64,000 nucleotides of DNA from Polyangiaceae bacterium. GTDB taxonomy: Bacteria; Myxococcota_A; Polyangia; Polyangiales; Polyangiaceae. A program made the position numbers and the translations under genes. Location: assembly GCA_947475525.1 (NCBI GenBank), contig CANJMI010000007.1, positions 124,001 through 188,000 of the forward strand. Reading direction: 5' to 3'. The notes below the pieces were generated by a model. That model saw nothing but the letters and a program-made list of their open reading frames with translations, did not search any database and was not told the origin of the DNA. How positions within the stretch are numbered: the stretch's first letter is position 1; the number at the start of each line of letters is the position of its first letter. Below are positions 62,019 through 64,000 of the stretch, one piece after another.

Positions 62019-63218
62019 ATGAGCGGCCCCCAACCCACGGATCTCCACCCGCTCGAGCGTCTGCCCGAAGAGTGGCGTGCGTGGATGCAGGCGCGACGGC
62101 AGCCCACCTACCGCGGCGACCAGGTGTTCGAGTGGCTGCACGGCCGCAACCTCGCCGACCCGGCCGCGATGACGAACCTGCCCGCGGAGCTGCGTGATGA
62201 GCTCACCACGGTGGGCCTCGCGGTGCCAGCAACAGTAGCCCACGTGCACCGCTCGACGGACGGAAGTCGAAAGCTCCTCGTCGACCTCGGCGACGACTGC
62301 CGCATCGAGACGGTCCTTCTCCCGATGACGCGCGGCAGCGACGACGCCGACCTCGCGGACAGCGAAGACGAAGATGGAGAAGACGGCGGCGAGGGGGAGC
62401 ACGGTGAGCACCGAGCGGGAAACGCGAGCGGCGGACCTGCGACTCGAGTCTCACAGTGCCTCTCGACGCAAGTCGGCTGCGCGATGGGCTGCGTGTTCTG
62501 CGCGAGCGGAATTGCGGGCCTGAAGCGCAACATGACCGCGGCCGAAATCGTGGCGCAGGTTTCGTTGGGCCGGAAATCGCTCGGACCCGATGAGGCGCTA
62601 CGCAACCTGGTCTTCATGGGCATGGGCGAGCCGCTTCACAACTACGACGCCACGGTGCGCGCGATCCGCATCCTCACCCATCCGAAGGGCCTTGGCCTCG
62701 CCCCACGTCGAATCACCGTCTCGACCTCGGGCCTCGTTCCGGAAATCGGCAAGTTCGGAGCGGAATTCGGCGGAAAGGTGGGCTTGGCCATCTCGCTCCA
62801 CCAGGCCGACGACGCGAAGCGCTCGGCGCTGATGCCGTTGAACAAGCGTTATCCGATCCGCGAGCTGCTGGACGCGGTGCGAAAGTACCCGCTCGACCGC
62901 CGACGCCGCGTCACGATCGAGTACACGCTCGTCGCCGGTCAGAACGACGCACCCGAGGATGCACGCCGCCTCGCGCGGCTGCTCGCGAACCTCCAGGTGA
63001 AGGTCAACTTGATCCCCATGAATCCTATCGAGCACTCGACACTCGGGCCTCCGCCAGCGCCGCGCGTAGCTGAGTTTCAGGCGTACCTGCAGAGCACCGG
63101 CCTGCTGTGTTTCGTGCGTCGACGGCGCGGAGATGACGTCGCCGCCGCATGCGGCCAGCTCGTCCTCGAAGGCGAGCGTCCCAACGCGCGCTTTGTATCG
63201 CGGCAACCACGCGGCTGA
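62019..63218 (+). CDS. rlmN: 23S rRNA (adenine(2503)-C2)/tRNA methyltransferase RlmN
   Basis: 399 residues from the ATG at 62019. The radical SAM cluster motif CAMGCVFCA supplies Cys154, Cys158 and Cys161, and VFMGMGEPLHNYDA, RITVSTSGLVPEI, LAISLHQADD and LIPMNPIE follow as in RlmN. The active-site Cys near the C-terminus can be placed in TGLLCFVRRRRGDDV. Between residues about 106 and 142 there is an Asp/Glu/Gly-rich insertion not found in typical RlmN. The enzyme methylates A2503 of 23S rRNA and A37 of some tRNAs. The gene start lies 41 bases from the divergent transporter-like gene. Confidence 0.93.
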   Translation: MSGPQPTDLHPLERLPEEWRAWMQARRQPTYRGDQVFEWLHGRNLADPAAMTNLPAELRDELTTVGLAVPATVAHVHRSTDGSRKLLVDLGDDCRIETVLLPMTRGSDDADLADSEDEDGEDGGEGEHGEHRAGNASGGPATRVSQCLSTQVGCAMGCVFCASGIAGLKRNMTAAEIVAQVSLGRKSLGPDEALRNLVFMGMGEPLHNYDATVRAIRILTHPKGLGLAPRRITVSTSGLVPEIGKFGAEFGGKVGLAISLHQADDAKRSALMPLNKRYPIRELLDAVRKYPLDRRRRVTIEYTLVAGQNDAPEDARRLARLLANLQVKVNLIPMNPIEHSTLGPPPAPRVAEFQAYLQSTGLLCFVRRRRGDDVAAACGQLVLEGERPNARFVSRQPRG

Positions 63219-63232
63219 GGTATCTCCTTTAC

Positions 63233-64000
63233 GTGTTCGCCAAGCTGATGGTCGCCAACCGCGGCGAGATCGCCTGCCGCGTGATCCGCACAGCAAAAAA
63301 ACTGGGGATCCCGACGCTCGCCGTGTACTCGGAGGCCGATGCCACGGCACCGCACGTCGCGCTCGCCGATGAGTCCGTATGCATCGGTCCACCACCCGTG
63401 GCGCAGAGCTATCTCTCCATCGAGAAGCTCGTGTCGGTGGCCAAAAGTCACGGCGTCACGGCGGTCCATCCGGGCTACGGGCTGCTGAGCGAGAACGAGG
63501 GCTTCGCGCGCGCACTCGCAGCCGCCGGCATCACGTTCGTCGGCCCTTCTCCCGAAGTGCTCGAAGCATTCGGCGACAAGATCAAAGCGCGGCACGTCGC
63601 GCGCGCGGCCGGCGTTTCGCCACCTCCTGGAACGGATGGCCCGATCGCCATCGACGACGCCGAAACACTCGCGAAGGAGGCGGAACGCATCGGCTACCCA
63701 CTGCTCGTTAAAGCGGCAGGTGGCGGCGGCGGCATCGGCATGCAAGTCGTCACGAAAGACAAGCAGCTCGCGAAGGCCGTCGCCTCGTGCAGCGATCGCG
63801 GCCGCTCCGCATTCGGCGATCCGCGCGTCTATCTGGAGCGATACGTCACGTCGCCCAAGCACATCGAAGTGCAGGTCCTCTGCGACGGGCATGGCAACGC
63901 CGTCACCGTCGGTGAGCGCGAGTGCAGCATGCAGCGGCGCCATCAAAAGATCATCGAGGAAGCCCCGTCGGCGGCGCCGTTTTTCGAAGGTGAACAAGGC
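63233..64000 (+). CDS. Biotin carboxylase (acyl-CoA carboxylase subunit), 3' part outside the window
   Basis: 256 residues visible from the GTG at 63233; the frame continues past the right edge. It starts with FAKLMVANRGEIACRVIRTAKKLGI, the classic biotin carboxylase opening, and has VHPGYGLLSENEGFA, GDKIKAR, the ATP-grasp loop KAAGGGGGIGM and KHIEVQVLCDGHGNAVTVGERECSMQRRHQKIIEEAP. It carboxylates biotin with ATP and bicarbonate. The sequence is closer to acetyl/propionyl-CoA carboxylase alpha subunits than to AccC alone, but the rest of the gene is needed to decide. It follows rlmN by 14 bases. Confidence 0.92.
   Translation, partial: MFAKLMVANRGEIACRVIRTAKKLGIPTLAVYSEADATAPHVALADESVCIGPPPVAQSYLSIEKLVSVAKSHGVTAVHPGYGLLSENEGFARALAAAGITFVGPSPEVLEAFGDKIKARHVARAAGVSPPPGTDGPIAIDDAETLAKEAERIGYPLLVKAAGGGGGIGMQVVTKDKQLAKAVASCSDRGRSAFGDPRVYLERYVTSPKHIEVQVLCDGHGNAVTVGERECSMQRRHQKIIEEAPSAAPFFEGEQG

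Noticed and set aside
1..64000. CRISPR arrays, insertion sequences, rRNA or tRNA genes
   Set aside because: No regular direct repeats with spacers, no transposase motifs with terminal inverted repeats, and no cloverleaf-like intergenic stretch were seen by eye. A tRNAscan or repeat search could still find something small.

Overview
The window is 64 kb of high-GC chromosomal DNA, densely coded on both strands. The gene set points to a myxobacterium, most likely in the Polyangia/Sorangiineae part of Myxococcota. Indicators are cysteine-rich repeat lipoproteins, an AgmX/PglI-type TonB-like protein, an AAA-ATPase/TPR protein, many lipoproteins, and a mix of GTG and TTG starts with ATGA/GTGA gene overlaps. 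This placement is inferred from gene content only. I see no rRNA, tRNA, CRISPR array, insertion sequence or prophage.

Layout. 1-1650: end of an exported protein and a von Willebrand A lipoprotein, both minus. 1768-7706: a plus-strand run gatC-gatA-acetyltransferase-lipoprotein-truB with start/stop overlaps, then a CorC-type membrane protein. 7775-16909: a membrane-anchored unknown, a stand-alone glutamine amidotransferase, a parvulin lipoprotein, XerD, N-formylglutamate amidohydrolase, a membrane protein, a DUF72-like protein coupled to a degenerate gamma-glutamyltransferase-like protein, a TonB-like AgmX protein and rpmB. 17066-26826: three secreted or cysteine-rich lipoproteins, queG, the rpsP-khpA-rimM-trmD operon and an L,D-transpeptidase. 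26938-31010: glgA, an RluA-type pseudouridine synthase and pgi. 31056-33937: a TonB-dependent receptor with a His-rich insert, preceded by a His-rich membrane protein. 34135-38368: sucA, followed by a tandem duplication of its own 3' end, then a lipoprotein.

38406-43298 is the most unusual locus. It is a six-gene minus-strand operon coding a MoeB/ThiF-type E1, a CysO-type sulfur carrier, a small protein carrying only the N-terminal segment of an E1, a JAMM peptidase, and two exported proteins built from repeated Cys-containing modules. The E1 lacks the very N-terminal segment that the small protein carries. 43379-50329: an acyl-CoA dehydrogenase, rapZ with a possible small gene before it, hpf, an AAA/TPR ATPase and uridine kinase. 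50404-54355: a tightly overlapped trio of surface lipoprotein, BtuB-like receptor and beta-propeller lipoprotein, resembling BtuB/BtuG vitamin B12 loci. 54405-64000: an MltD-type lytic transglycosylase, a PP2C phosphatase, ddl, an OmpA-domain lipoprotein, a membrane transporter-like/spermidine synthase-like fusion, rlmN with an acidic insert, and the start of a biotin carboxylase.

How the genes work together. Translation and tRNA/rRNA modification are heavily represented (gatCA, truB, rpmB, queG, trmD, rimM, rpsP, khpA, an RluA-type enzyme, hpf, rlmN). Envelope functions are equally heavy: at least twelve predicted lipoproteins, two TonB-dependent receptors, and peptidoglycan synthesis and remodelling enzymes. 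Central carbon metabolism is represented by glgA, pgi, sucA and the biotin carboxylase.
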